A stretch of 18,549 nucleotides of DNA from UMGS1519 sp050951095. GTDB lineage: Bacteria; Actinomycetota; Coriobacteriia; Coriobacteriales; Eggerthellaceae. Below the pieces are notes generated by a model. That model searched no databases. It was not told where the DNA came from and was given only the letters and a program-made list of their open reading frames with translations. A program made the position numbers and the translations under genes. Of the stretch, positions 11,707-18,549 are shown in pieces. The first letter of the stretch is position 1, and each line of letters starts with the position of its first letter. The stretch is from the NCBI GenBank assembly GCA_050951095.1, contig JBMNIQ010000001.1, forward strand, positions 1-18,549. Direction: 5' to 3'.

Positions 11707-13822
11707 ATTGCACGACATCCGTCATCGTTGCGCGTATGGAGCGGAGCCGCGCCGCCAGCTCGGATATCAGGCCTTCGCCGGTATTCTTGACCGCCGGCGG
11801 CAACGTGATGGTCACCGGCAGGGAAGGTCCTGCATCGCCGAACGGCTGGATGGTGGCTATGACAATCTCGTCGTTGATGGAGCGCACCTTCTTCACGGCA
11901 TAGGTCTCCGCAACGGACACCGCACCCGAGAACAGGTCCTGGCCGGTCATTTGCGCCGCCGCCTTCTTCACGGACAGGAATCGGGCGGACGCCTCGCTTC
12001 CATCTCGCGACAATGCGTGATACGAATTCGCAAGGATGGGCTTCGGCGCGTCCAGTTTCGCCGGTTTCAATCCCAGGCCCTCAACGGTTTCCTTGAACTT
12101 TCCCGATGCCCATGTCCCCAGCCCGCTCGGACCCACCAGGGGCAGACGGTTGAGAAGGGAGCGCAAGCCGTTCTCCACCGCCGATTCCCCTTGCGTGTAT
12201 GCGAACAACAGGGAGGACCAGGCATCAAGCACCATGCCCGCTCCGGTCACGCCCAGCGTCTCCCCCTGCCCCTTAAATCCATCCAGGAGAGACGAGAGCA
12301 CCGAGGCCGTTTCCTGCGGTTTGTCGCTTGCCAGCACCGCCGACGATATCGCCGCCCGCGTGCCCAGCGAAACGCCCGTGCTGACGAACGAGTTCTCGAA
12401 GCCGCTGTCTGCCGGAAGGGACTTCGTCGTCGCCACGATTGCAACGGATCCGTACCGTCCCGGCGGCTTCGCATCTATCCGCTGCGAAGCCGCCTGCGTC
12501 ATGGCAGCGCTCAGCTCTTCGAATGCTTGCCGCACAATATGCTTGGCCTTGTCCGATTCCGGCTTCTGCTCCTCGCGCGCCTTCTGATAGCGCTGCGCCG
12601 CCTCGGCAACCTTCCGATAGTGGTATTCGAAACCGTTGTCTATGGTCGAAGACGCCGCTGCCACCTTCCCCAGACTGGAAACGGTGAACTCGCAATCGGG
12701 GCACGTTTCGAACCCCCCTTCATCGAGGTCCTTGATGGAACCGGTGCCGACCGCGGACGCCGCCTGCGGGCAACCGCTGAATGCGTGCATGGTCTTCTTC
12801 TTGCCGTTTTCCGTAATGGGATACACGGATTCCGTATAGAGCTCCGTCTCCTTCATCTCCGACGTGTTCCTGGGAAGCAGGGGGAAATTCGCGGAGAACG
12901 AATCGTCACTCTCTTTCACGAACCCCTTCGCCACGGTCTTCGATGCATAGCGGTAGAAGCGTTTCCGCAGCTCGGAATCCGCTTGCGCAGATATGGAGGA
13001 GCCTCCTGGGCTCTCCGCGGCAAGCCGGGCCGGATAGTAGGCCTGGGCGCGGCGGAGGGCAACAGCAAAACTCCACGCGTCCGCTGTAGCGTAGTAGGGG
13101 TTTTTGTCATCGGAGAGCGAGGCAAGCGTCTTCGCGCGCTCGTAGAGGCAATAGCCCGGGTTGTCGCCGCAATCCGCCCGATACCCCTCTTCCTTCGCCT
13201 CGTTCGCCTCCCGCGCCGCCTTATCCGCTTTCTCCGCAGCCTCTTCCAGCTCGTCCCGATTCTCCTGGACATCTGCCATCGCCGCTTGCACTTTATCGGC
13301 TTCGCCGATCTGTATGTCCTTGCCCTTCACCGGCAGCAGGAGCGCGAAACCGAAATACCCCGCATCGCCATCCGCCTGGGCGTTCGCCGATACGACCGCA
13401 GCCGAATCCGCGGCTGCCAAGAACGTCAGGGATTTCTGTACGTTGTTCAGCCCCTCGACGGCCTTTTCGGCAAACGAGTTGCGCGCTTTGAACACCTTCT
13501 CCGCAATGGCAATCAGTTTTCCGCCTACCGGCGCCGATTGGGGAATGCAGAGCGCTGCGATTCCCGCACCCATGACAACAGCCCCGGTCAGAGTCATGGA
13601 AAGCACCAGAGCGTCGCAGACGCGCACTGCGATATAGAATTCCGCAACGACATCCTCCGCCGCAAGCGCGGCGGCATCCGCCGTCTCCTGGATGGTTGCA
13701 GCGCTGTTGATGCGGTACACCTGCGCCGACGCAAAGATCAGCGATAGGGAGACCAGCAACGCCAGCACCACGCCGACCGTCGAGAACCCCTCATCATCGA
13801 AGCACACGTCATGCACGCTCAT
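11699..13822 (-). CDS. Large Tad-like pilus-associated protein (TadE/G-type N-terminus)
   Basis: 707 aa. The N-terminus (DDEGFSTVGVVLALLVS) is a prepilin-like leader ending at Gly12 followed by a hydrophobic helix (about 17-34) and the Ala-rich ADAAALAAE typical of TadG-like proteins; unlike the other pilins here, position +5 after the Gly is Gly17, not Glu. A second hydrophobic stretch lies at about 71-93. Residues about 176-213 look like a coiled coil. At 346-377 His346, Cys351 and CPDC (374-377) form an Ada-like zinc-site pattern. The rest is largely helical, Ala/Ser-rich. The gene starts behind AAAGGAGG and its stop lies inside the next gene's ribosome binding site. Most likely an envelope-anchored pilus component; the exact role is unknown. 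Confidence 0.82.
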   Translation of the reverse strand: MSVHDVCFDDEGFSTVGVVLALLVSLSLIFASAQVYRINSAATIQETADAAALAAEDVVAEFYIAVRVCDALVLSMTLTGAVVMGAGIAALCIPQSAPVGGKLIAIAEKVFKARNSFAEKAVEGLNNVQKSLTFLAAADSAAVVSANAQADGDAGYFGFALLLPVKGKDIQIGEADKVQAAMADVQENRDELEEAAEKADKAAREANEAKEEGYRADCGDNPGYCLYERAKTLASLSDDKNPYYATADAWSFAVALRRAQAYYPARLAAESPGGSSISAQADSELRKRFYRYASKTVAKGFVKESDDSFSANFPLLPRNTSEMKETELYTESVYPITENGKKKTMHAFSGCPQAASAVGTGSIKDLDEGGFETCPDCEFTVSSLGKVAAASSTIDNGFEYHYRKVAEAAQRYQKAREEQKPESDKAKHIVRQAFEELSAAMTQAASQRIDAKPPGRYGSVAIVATTKSLPADSGFENSFVSTGVSLGTRAAISSAVLASDKPQETASVLSSLLDGFKGQGETLGVTGAGMVLDAWSSLLFAYTQGESAVENGLRSLLNRLPLVGPSGLGTWASGKFKETVEGLGLKPAKLDAPKPILANSYHALSRDGSEASARFLSVKKAAAQMTGQDLFSGAVSVAETYAVKKVRSINDEIVIATIQPFGDAGPSLPVTITLPPAVKNTGEGLISELAARLRSIRATMTDVVQWR

Positions 13823-13843
13823 CGAACCCGCCTCCTTTCCCTA

Positions 13844-14398
13844 TCAGCCCCAGTTACCTGCCCACGCACCTGCATGCAATCCGTACTTGCTTGCAGCCAC
13901 CCATTCCGGCTGCGTTTGCATGGTTCGCGTCACGGACACCTCCAAATTCCCCGACGCATTTGCAAGACCTATCAACTTGCATCCGGCATCCAGCAGCGGC
14001 AGCGGCTTCACTTGCTGCGAGATGGTCGCGCTGACCGTCTGGCTGCTCTCGTTTCCCTGCAGCTGGATTTCCCACGAGCATCCGCCCTCATGCACATGGA
14101 AGTTCTCCTGCGGCGGTATGGCTCCCAAATGGCGGATGACGGCCTCCTCGTACACCTTGTCGGACAACCCCTGCGAAGCGGTGCGCGTGACGAGCATGCG
14201 GCAGGCATCCGATGCCGCAGACTCCATGACCACCCGGTCGTAGAGCAAGATGCCCGGCTGCAGCAAGAGAAGCAGTCCCAGGAATATCAGGGGGATCAAG
14301 AACGCCGCCTCGACTGTAGCCTGGCCGTTCGCTCCCCTGCGCAGCCGTTGCGCGCAGTCCGCCAAGACACCGCGAACGGCATCAGTACATGAAGACAT
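13844..14398 (-). CDS. TadE-family pseudopilin
   Basis: 184 aa. The motif ANGQATVEAAFLIPLIF (23-39) is the classic TadE start: leader to Gly25, Glu30 at +5, then a long hydrophobic helix to about residue 50. The extracytoplasmic part has Cys residues that could form disulfides and ends in a short Trp/Gly-rich tail. Function by family: minor pseudopilin needed for Flp pilus assembly. The chosen ATG (14398) overlaps the end of the preceding prepilin gene by 17 bases; the frame is open upstream, but the extra part would lie entirely in that gene. 21 bases separate it from the 707-aa gene. Confidence 0.87.
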   Translation of the reverse strand: MSSCTDAVRGVLADCAQRLRRGANGQATVEAAFLIPLIFLGLLLLLQPGILLYDRVVMESAASDACRMLVTRTASQGLSDKVYEEAVIRHLGAIPPQENFHVHEGGCSWEIQLQGNESSQTVSATISQQVKPLPLLDAGCKLIGLANASGNLEVSVTRTMQTQPEWVAASKYGLHAGAWAGNWG

Positions 14399-14624
14399 CG
14401 CCGATCGCCCCCGCCGCTGCCGACTGCAGATGATGAGATGCGCTTTGCAGGGCATGTAGGATCGGCGCGCCCATGTCGAAGAAATGCCAGAGTGCGCCGA
14501 ACCCCACGACCATGGCGAGAACTGCTGCTAGGACAACAGCATATTCCACCGTCCCCTGGCCGCTGCACCGCCACTGCCCGCAGCGCCACCCGCTACAACC
14601 CGTTGATGCCTGCGGCGATTGCAT
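14382..14624 (-). CDS. Second Flp-like prepilin
   Basis: An 80-aa prepilin-like protein. Leader to Gly22, then QGTVEYAVVLAAVLAMVV with Glu27 and Tyr28, exactly the Flp signature (Gly, four residues, Glu-Tyr), then a hydrophobic helix and a short C-terminal helix rich in His, Ala and Ser. The mature part (about 58 residues) is longer than that of the first Flp and its tail is different, so it may be a minor or alternative pilin. The only in-frame start before the motif is the ATG at 14624, which overlaps the flp end by 32 bases and has no clear ribosome binding site, so translation is probably coupled to flp. The leader is unusually rich in Cys (10, 15, 20) and Trp. Confidence 0.78.
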   Translation of the reverse strand: MQSPQASTGCSGWRCGQWRCSGQGTVEYAVVLAAVLAMVVGFGALWHFFDMGAPILHALQSASHHLQSAAAGAIGDVFMY

Positions 14625-14793
14625 TCCACAGCTCTTGAATCTTCGGCTTGAATAGCGTGATGGCCAAAATGGCGATAACCACCAGCACGCCCACGAGAAT
14701 GGCGTATTCCGTTGTTCCCTGCCCCCTCCTGTCCCGAAACAACGCCGCCATCCGCACCCACAGGCACGTCCACCAATTCCAAACCCTTTCCAT
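14593..14793 (-). CDS. flp: Flp-family major pilin precursor
   Basis: 66 aa. Flp is the small pilin that builds the Tad (type IVc) fibre. The cleavage motif is textbook: Gly24 followed by QGTTEY with Glu29 and Tyr30, then a hydrophobic helix (31-47) and a short polar C-terminal helix with KIQELW. The leader is long, basic and Trp-rich (four Trp in the first 12 residues). It starts behind AGGAGGT with a 5-base spacer and lies 10 bases after tadC. The mature pilin is about 42 residues. The peptidase that would cut it (TadV/CpaA) is not in this window. Confidence 0.92.
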   Translation of the reverse strand: MERVWNWWTCLWVRMAALFRDRRGQGTTEYAILVGVLVVIAILAITLFKPKIQELWNAIAAGINGL

Positions 14794-14803
14794 GGCATAC
14801 CTC

Positions 14804-15745
14804 CTAAAACTCCGTCATCAATTCCAGAATCACCGGCCCCATGACCAGCAGCAACATGGCTGGCAGTATCAACGTTCCCACGGGAAGCATCATCTTCACC
14901 GGGGCCTTCGCAATACGCTCCTCCATGCGCGCCCGATGCAGGGCGCGCGATTCCACCGCCGATGCCTCGAGTGCATCCGCAAGCGGGCTTCCGAAGCGAA
15001 GCGACCGGATCGCGCTCTCCACCACCCGGTCAAGGAGCACGGAATCGTACTGCGCTGCCAGGTTTCGCAGGGCCTCTTCCCGCTGCACCAAGCCGGTCTC
15101 CCACTGGCTCACCGTCTTCGCCACGCTATGTGCCAACGCCGTATCGAAGTACCGGGGATACAACGCGAACGACTTCTCCAGTGAAAGCCCACTGTGCATA
15201 CCCAGCATGACGACCTCGATCATCTCCGAGAGATGCCGCTCAGCGTCCTCGCTTCGCGTGCGCGCCTCTCGTTTGAGCGCCCAACCAGGCAATGCGAATC
15301 CGATGCAAGCGCCGGCCAGCATGCCGAGCACGGCCAGCTCCGCCGTGAACACCGCGCCCGTCACGCCGCCTACCGCGGTTCCTCCCACGGCAAGCTTCAT
15401 GCGGGACAACCGGACGCCACGCACGGTAACAGGTCCGCTCATGCCCGCATGCATCAGCAGCCGCTCTCCGGGGTCGAACCTGTCCGAAAACGGCAGGCGC
15501 ATCATGCTGGCGCCGCCCTGTTCCGCTCGGCTTTCCCGCTGCACCGTTAGCAGCACGCGATGTGCCAACCCGGTTGATTCCGGCAGCGAAAACAGCGTCT
15601 CTTCCCCGGACTGCGCGGCCAGCTCCCGCGCCGTCCGCTTCCTTTGCGCAAGGCGTCTGCTGCGCAGGAACGCCGAGAACAGCAGCGAACCGCATGCCGC
15701 AGCGCATGCCACGGCGATGGCCAATGCCGTTCGATCCCCGATCAT
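14804..15745 (-). CDS. tadC: Tad pilus inner-membrane protein TadC
   Basis: TadC and TadB form the inner-membrane platform that couples the TadA ATPase to pilin assembly. The 313-aa protein has an N-terminal membrane helix (5-25), a central pair of helices (about 118-156), a T2SSF (GspF-like) cytosolic domain (about 160-275, with EMIEVVMLGMHSGLSLEKSF) and a C-terminal helix (280-305). Length fits TadC. Its ATG overlaps the tadB stop by 4 bases, with GAGGTGAGGG inside the end of tadB as ribosome binding site. Confidence 0.9.
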   Translation of the reverse strand: MIGDRTALAIAVACAAACGSLLFSAFLRSRRLAQRKRTARELAAQSGEETLFSLPESTGLAHRVLLTVQRESRAEQGGASMMRLPFSDRFDPGERLLMHAGMSGPVTVRGVRLSRMKLAVGGTAVGGVTGAVFTAELAVLGMLAGACIGFALPGWALKREARTRSEDAERHLSEMIEVVMLGMHSGLSLEKSFALYPRYFDTALAHSVAKTVSQWETGLVQREEALRNLAAQYDSVLLDRVVESAIRSLRFGSPLADALEASAVESRALHRARMEERIAKAPVKMMLPVGTLILPAMLLLVMGPVILELMTEF

Positions 15746-16722
15746 TCATCCCTCACCTCCAACAGCTTCCGAACCGCCGCAACACCCGCCGCCTGCATGG
15801 CAAGCGCCACCGTCAACACCGCAATGCCCGATGCCGATGAGAAGAACGGCGCCAGGAAATCCTGCGTGAATGTGGACAACAGCGCGATGAGCACAAACGG
15901 CATGATGGTCACCACCTGCGCGGAAAGCCGCGCCTGTGCCGTCTGGACGCGCAGCGACCTGCGCAGGGCAAGCTCCTGGTTCACCGCATCGCATGCCGAA
16001 TCGATGATCTGCCGCATGCTCCCGCCGGTCCGATGCTGCACTTCCAGCGCGACAATCACGAATCCCAATTCCGGCAAATCGGCATCGCGCCTTAATTCCT
16101 CAAGCACCCGATGGGTGGTTTTGCCCGTCTCCAGGCCAGATGCCGCCCGATCGAAATACCCCGCAATCTCGTCATCCGTTTCCGTGGCAATCTGGCGAAA
16201 CGTCTGAAGCAACGTGTACCCCGCATGGAAACAGGCATTCATCGAACGTAGAACGCCGGGAATGCCATCGCGCAGCTGGTCATGCGCTGTCTCGATGGCC
16301 CGCTTTGCGGCAACCACCATCGCGAACACGAAGATGATCGCTAAGGCAATGCCCAGCGGCGCAGACCCGAACGCACATCCTGCCGCGAACAGCGCTGCCG
16401 AACCCAGACCCAGTATGCTCAGCAGGCCCGTTTTCGTGGCATCCCACCCATGGAGGCGACAACCGCGCACCAGCAGCTCGGCAAGCCCGTCCATCCTCTC
16501 CATGCGCAGCAGGCGTTCCGCAAGCGGTACAAGGAACGGCACGCCGTTGCGCAGCAATCTGGTCCGGCCGGCGCGACGCGATGCTTCGTCGCCCTGCCCG
16601 CGGAGCGACAGCACAGAATGGCCCACCGAGCGCGCGAATCGGACAACTTGCATGCACAAACAGCATCCTGCGAAAAACGCCGTCACGAAGGCGGTGCAAG
16701 CAAGCCAACTCGCCGCTTCCAT
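15742..16722 (-). CDS. tadB: Tad pilus inner-membrane protein TadB
   Basis: Partner of TadC in the membrane platform. 326 aa: a membrane helix at 5-27, two helices at about 98-142, a T2SSF domain (about 150-265, containing the conserved GLETGKTTHRVLEEL stretch and ALEVQHRTGGSM), and two C-terminal helices (about 268-315). It overlaps the end of tadA by 40 bases; the overlap is credible because AGGAGGT stands 6 bases before this ATG. Confidence 0.9.
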   Translation of the reverse strand: MEAASWLACTAFVTAFFAGCCLCMQVVRFARSVGHSVLSLRGQGDEASRRAGRTRLLRNGVPFLVPLAERLLRMERMDGLAELLVRGCRLHGWDATKTGLLSILGLGSAALFAAGCAFGSAPLGIALAIIFVFAMVVAAKRAIETAHDQLRDGIPGVLRSMNACFHAGYTLLQTFRQIATETDDEIAGYFDRAASGLETGKTTHRVLEELRRDADLPELGFVIVALEVQHRTGGSMRQIIDSACDAVNQELALRRSLRVQTAQARLSAQVVTIMPFVLIALLSTFTQDFLAPFFSSASGIAVLTVALAMQAAGVAAVRKLLEVRDE

Positions 16723-18029
16723 TCGGCAACCTCCTCTCCCCGGGCAAGACCGCGGACTTCCAACCTATCCATCCAATCCGGCACAGCAGACCAGACCCCT
16801 TCACTCTGGAAATACTCGCGTTCGAACAGGGGCGTCACGCGCACGGTGCGCTTCTCGTCGTCGTATGAGAGCGCGACGATCTGCGAGAGGTAGCGGTCGC
16901 CGGAAGGCGCGCGGGCAAGTTGCAGCACCACGTCAATGGCAGAGGCGATTTGCCGTTCGACGACATCCGCCGGGAGGTCGGCCGCATAGCGCACCATAAC
17001 CGCCAGGCGCGACACGGCATCCGCCGGAGAATTCGCATGAAGCGTGGTCAGCGACCCGTCGTGACCCGTGTTCATTGCCTGCAGCATATCCAGCGCCTCC
17101 GCACCGCGGCATTCGCCCACCACTATCCGATCGGGACGCATGCGCAATGCATTGACCACCAGATCTCGGATGGTGACCTCCCCCGTGCCTTCCGCATTCG
17201 CAGGCCGCGCCTCCAGGCGAACGACATGCGGATGTTCCAGGAACCTCAGCTCAGCCGAATCCTCGATGGTCAGAATGCGCTCTTCGAACGGAATCTCGCA
17301 CGAAAGGGCATTGAGCAGAGTGGTTTTACCGGTACCCGTGCCCCCGGAAACGGCGATGCTCACCCTTGCCGCAACCGCCCATCTCAGGAACTGCGCCGTT
17401 TCCCCGTCCAGCGAGTTCATGTCCACCATCTCGTCCAACGTGATTACATGCTCCGCAAATTTTCGGATGGTCAGCACGGGGCCGTCCAACGAAAGCGGCG
17501 GGATCACGGCATGCACGCGATGGCCTTCCGGCAAACGCGCATTCACCATGGGCGACGATTCGTCGATGCGCCTCCCCAAAGGACTGATAATCCGATCTAT
17601 CAACGCCCGGACCTCCTCGTCGGAGGCGAACGACTGTCCGCAGGCGAACAACTTACCGCGGCGTTCGCAGTAAACGGAATGCGTGCCGTTCACCATGATC
17701 TCCGTGATCTCCGGATCCGCGAGCATCGCCTCGAGGGGCCCCAGGCCGAAGAGGGCGTCCAGCAGCGCCCGAACCAGCGCCTCACGGTCCTCTTCATCCA
17801 GCATGCCGCTTCGGGGAATAGCGTTTTGCGCGAAGACCTGGCGGCATATGCTGCGAATCTCGTTCTCAGCGCGCAGAGGATTGTCTGTGACCATCCGCGC
17901 AAGCTTGTCGCTGGGAATATGCAGCCACAGCTGCTGCTTCAGGGCATCAAGCTGCATGCTGTGCAGATCCGAACCGTATGCCTCGACCGTATTCCCCGCC
18001 GCTCGGATGCAATCATTCAGCGTCATCAT
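16683..18029 (-). CDS. tadA: Tad pilus assembly ATPase TadA/CpaF
   Basis: TadA is the hexameric secretion-type ATPase that powers assembly of Flp pili. 448 aa: an N-terminal helical domain (1-130, with FGLGPLEAMLADPEITEIMVNG), Walker A GGTGTGKTT (229-237), the Asp box around ILTIEDSAEL (252-261), the Walker B region RIVVGECRGAEALD (301-314) and the His box GHDGSLTTLHAN (322-333). Length is typical of CpaF. The first ATG overlaps the tadZ stop as ATGA but stands only 2 bases after AAGGAGG; the immediately following second ATG (18026) has better spacing and may be the true start. Confidence 0.95.
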   Translation of the reverse strand: MMTLNDCIRAAGNTVEAYGSDLHSMQLDALKQQLWLHIPSDKLARMVTDNPLRAENEIRSICRQVFAQNAIPRSGMLDEEDREALVRALLDALFGLGPLEAMLADPEITEIMVNGTHSVYCERRGKLFACGQSFASDEEVRALIDRIISPLGRRIDESSPMVNARLPEGHRVHAVIPPLSLDGPVLTIRKFAEHVITLDEMVDMNSLDGETAQFLRWAVAARVSIAVSGGTGTGKTTLLNALSCEIPFEERILTIEDSAELRFLEHPHVVRLEARPANAEGTGEVTIRDLVVNALRMRPDRIVVGECRGAEALDMLQAMNTGHDGSLTTLHANSPADAVSRLAVMVRYAADLPADVVERQIASAIDVVLQLARAPSGDRYLSQIVALSYDDEKRTVRVTPLFEREYFQSEGVWSAVPDWMDRLEVRGLARGEEVAEWKRRVGLLAPPS

Positions 18030-18549
18030 GCCCTCCTTCTCCGCCGGAACGGCATCACGTGCCTTGGAGTCTGCACGGGACGGGCCACCTGCCGCTCCCG
18101 CCGAGACGCCTCAGGCAGGATATCCACCAGGAACGCCTGCAGGCTTTGGCAGAAGTCGTTTCGCGTCTTCAGCAGCTCGGGCGCCATGCCGGCACCCATG
18201 AGCTCCTCCACCTCGCGCCCGCCGTCCTTGAGTTCGACCACCTTCGCCCCGTTCAGCGCACACGAGATATCCAACGACGTCAGCATGCCGTTTCGCGAGC
18301 AACGGTTCACCGCGAACAGGAACGGCGTGGATGCCACGCCGCAGCGGGCACAGAGTTCAAGCGCACGCTTGATGGCCTTTAGCGAAGTAGGACGTTGATC
18401 TACCAGGAACAGCGTGTTCGAGCTGAGTTCGAGCAGCCTGATATGCTGCTCCATCCAGAACGACCCGGTGTTCACGATGATCACGTCGAACGCGCGGCGG
18501 AGCCGGTCCATCAGCGCCTCCAGCTGCTCGCCGACCATCTCCGAATCCT
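18026..18549 (-). CDS. tadZ: Tad pilus localisation protein TadZ/CpaE, C-terminal part (cut by window edge)
   Basis: The last 174 codons of a ParA/MinD-like ATPase. CpaE/TadZ proteins place the Tad machinery in the cell. What is visible is the second half of the P-loop fold: FDVIIVNTGSFW, the strand-helix NTLFLVDQRPTSLKAIKRALEL, FLFAVNRCSRNG and a basic tail ending in a run of Arg. Asn stands where many relatives have Asp in the VIIVDTG strand. The Walker A motif and any receiver-like domain lie beyond the right edge. It is upstream of and overlapping tadA, the usual order in Tad loci, which supports the call. Confidence 0.8.
   Translation of the reverse strand, partial: DSEMVGEQLEALMDRLRRAFDVIIVNTGSFWMEQHIRLLELSSNTLFLVDQRPTSLKAIKRALELCARCGVASTPFLFAVNRCSRNGMLTSLDISCALNGAKVVELKDGGREVEELMGAGMAPELLKTRNDFCQSLQAFLVDILPEASRRERQVARPVQTPRHVMPFRRRRRA

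Noticed and set aside
11672..13747. A 691-codon open frame on the plus strand across the 707-aa Tad-like gene
   Set aside because: Antisense shadow: Arg-rich translation, no ribosome binding site, while the minus-strand gene has AAAGGAGG, a pilin-type N-terminus and fits the operon.

Overview
The window is GC-rich (roughly 60 % by eye) bacterial chromosome with dense, overlapping genes and strong AGGAGG-type ribosome binding sites. The gene content, the Gram-positive type LexA box and the Tad pilus cluster suggest a high-GC Gram-positive. My best guess is an actinomycete of the Coriobacteriia (Eggerthella/Slackia-like); this is inferred from gene style, not from a marker gene. I see no rRNA, tRNA, CRISPR array or transposase. 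Most of it is conserved core chromosome; the right third is a pilus locus with several lineage-specific proteins.

Left part (1-3892). On the minus strand lie the 5' part of secD (cut by the window edge), tgt, and a HAD-family phosphatase. The HAD and tgt genes are joined by a TAATG stop/start. Diverging from them on the plus strand is queH. Tgt and QueH are two steps of the queuosine tRNA-modification pathway. A minus-strand cold-shock gene with a clear rho-independent terminator converges on queH. It is followed by about 370 bp of AT-richer non-coding DNA with direct and inverted repeats.

Middle (4263-9800). On the minus strand runs a ruvC-ruvA-ruvB operon encoding the Holliday-junction branch-migration and resolution machinery, with a small DUF6483-like gene at its end. 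Upstream of ruvC is an extended -10 promoter directly followed by a perfect Gram-positive LexA (SOS) box, so this operon is very probably damage-inducible. Diverging on the plus strand are threonine synthase (thrC) and an NADH pyrophosphatase of the NudC family.

Right part (9742-18549). One long minus-strand operon for a Tad/Flp (type IVc) pilus enters from the right edge: tadZ/cpaE (partial), tadA, tadB, tadC, flp, a second short Flp-like prepilin, a TadE-like pseudopilin, a 707-aa Tad-like protein, a second TadE-like protein, a small exported protein, a DUF192 protein and a zinc-ribbon protein. Almost every junction overlaps or is under 25 bp, so the set is probably co-transcribed and translationally coupled. 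Five proteins start with a short leader ending in Gly followed by a hydrophobic helix, so they look like substrates of one prepilin peptidase, which is not in the window. The three last genes and the 707-aa protein, which carries an Ada-like His/Cys metal-site motif, are the least understood and most interesting part.
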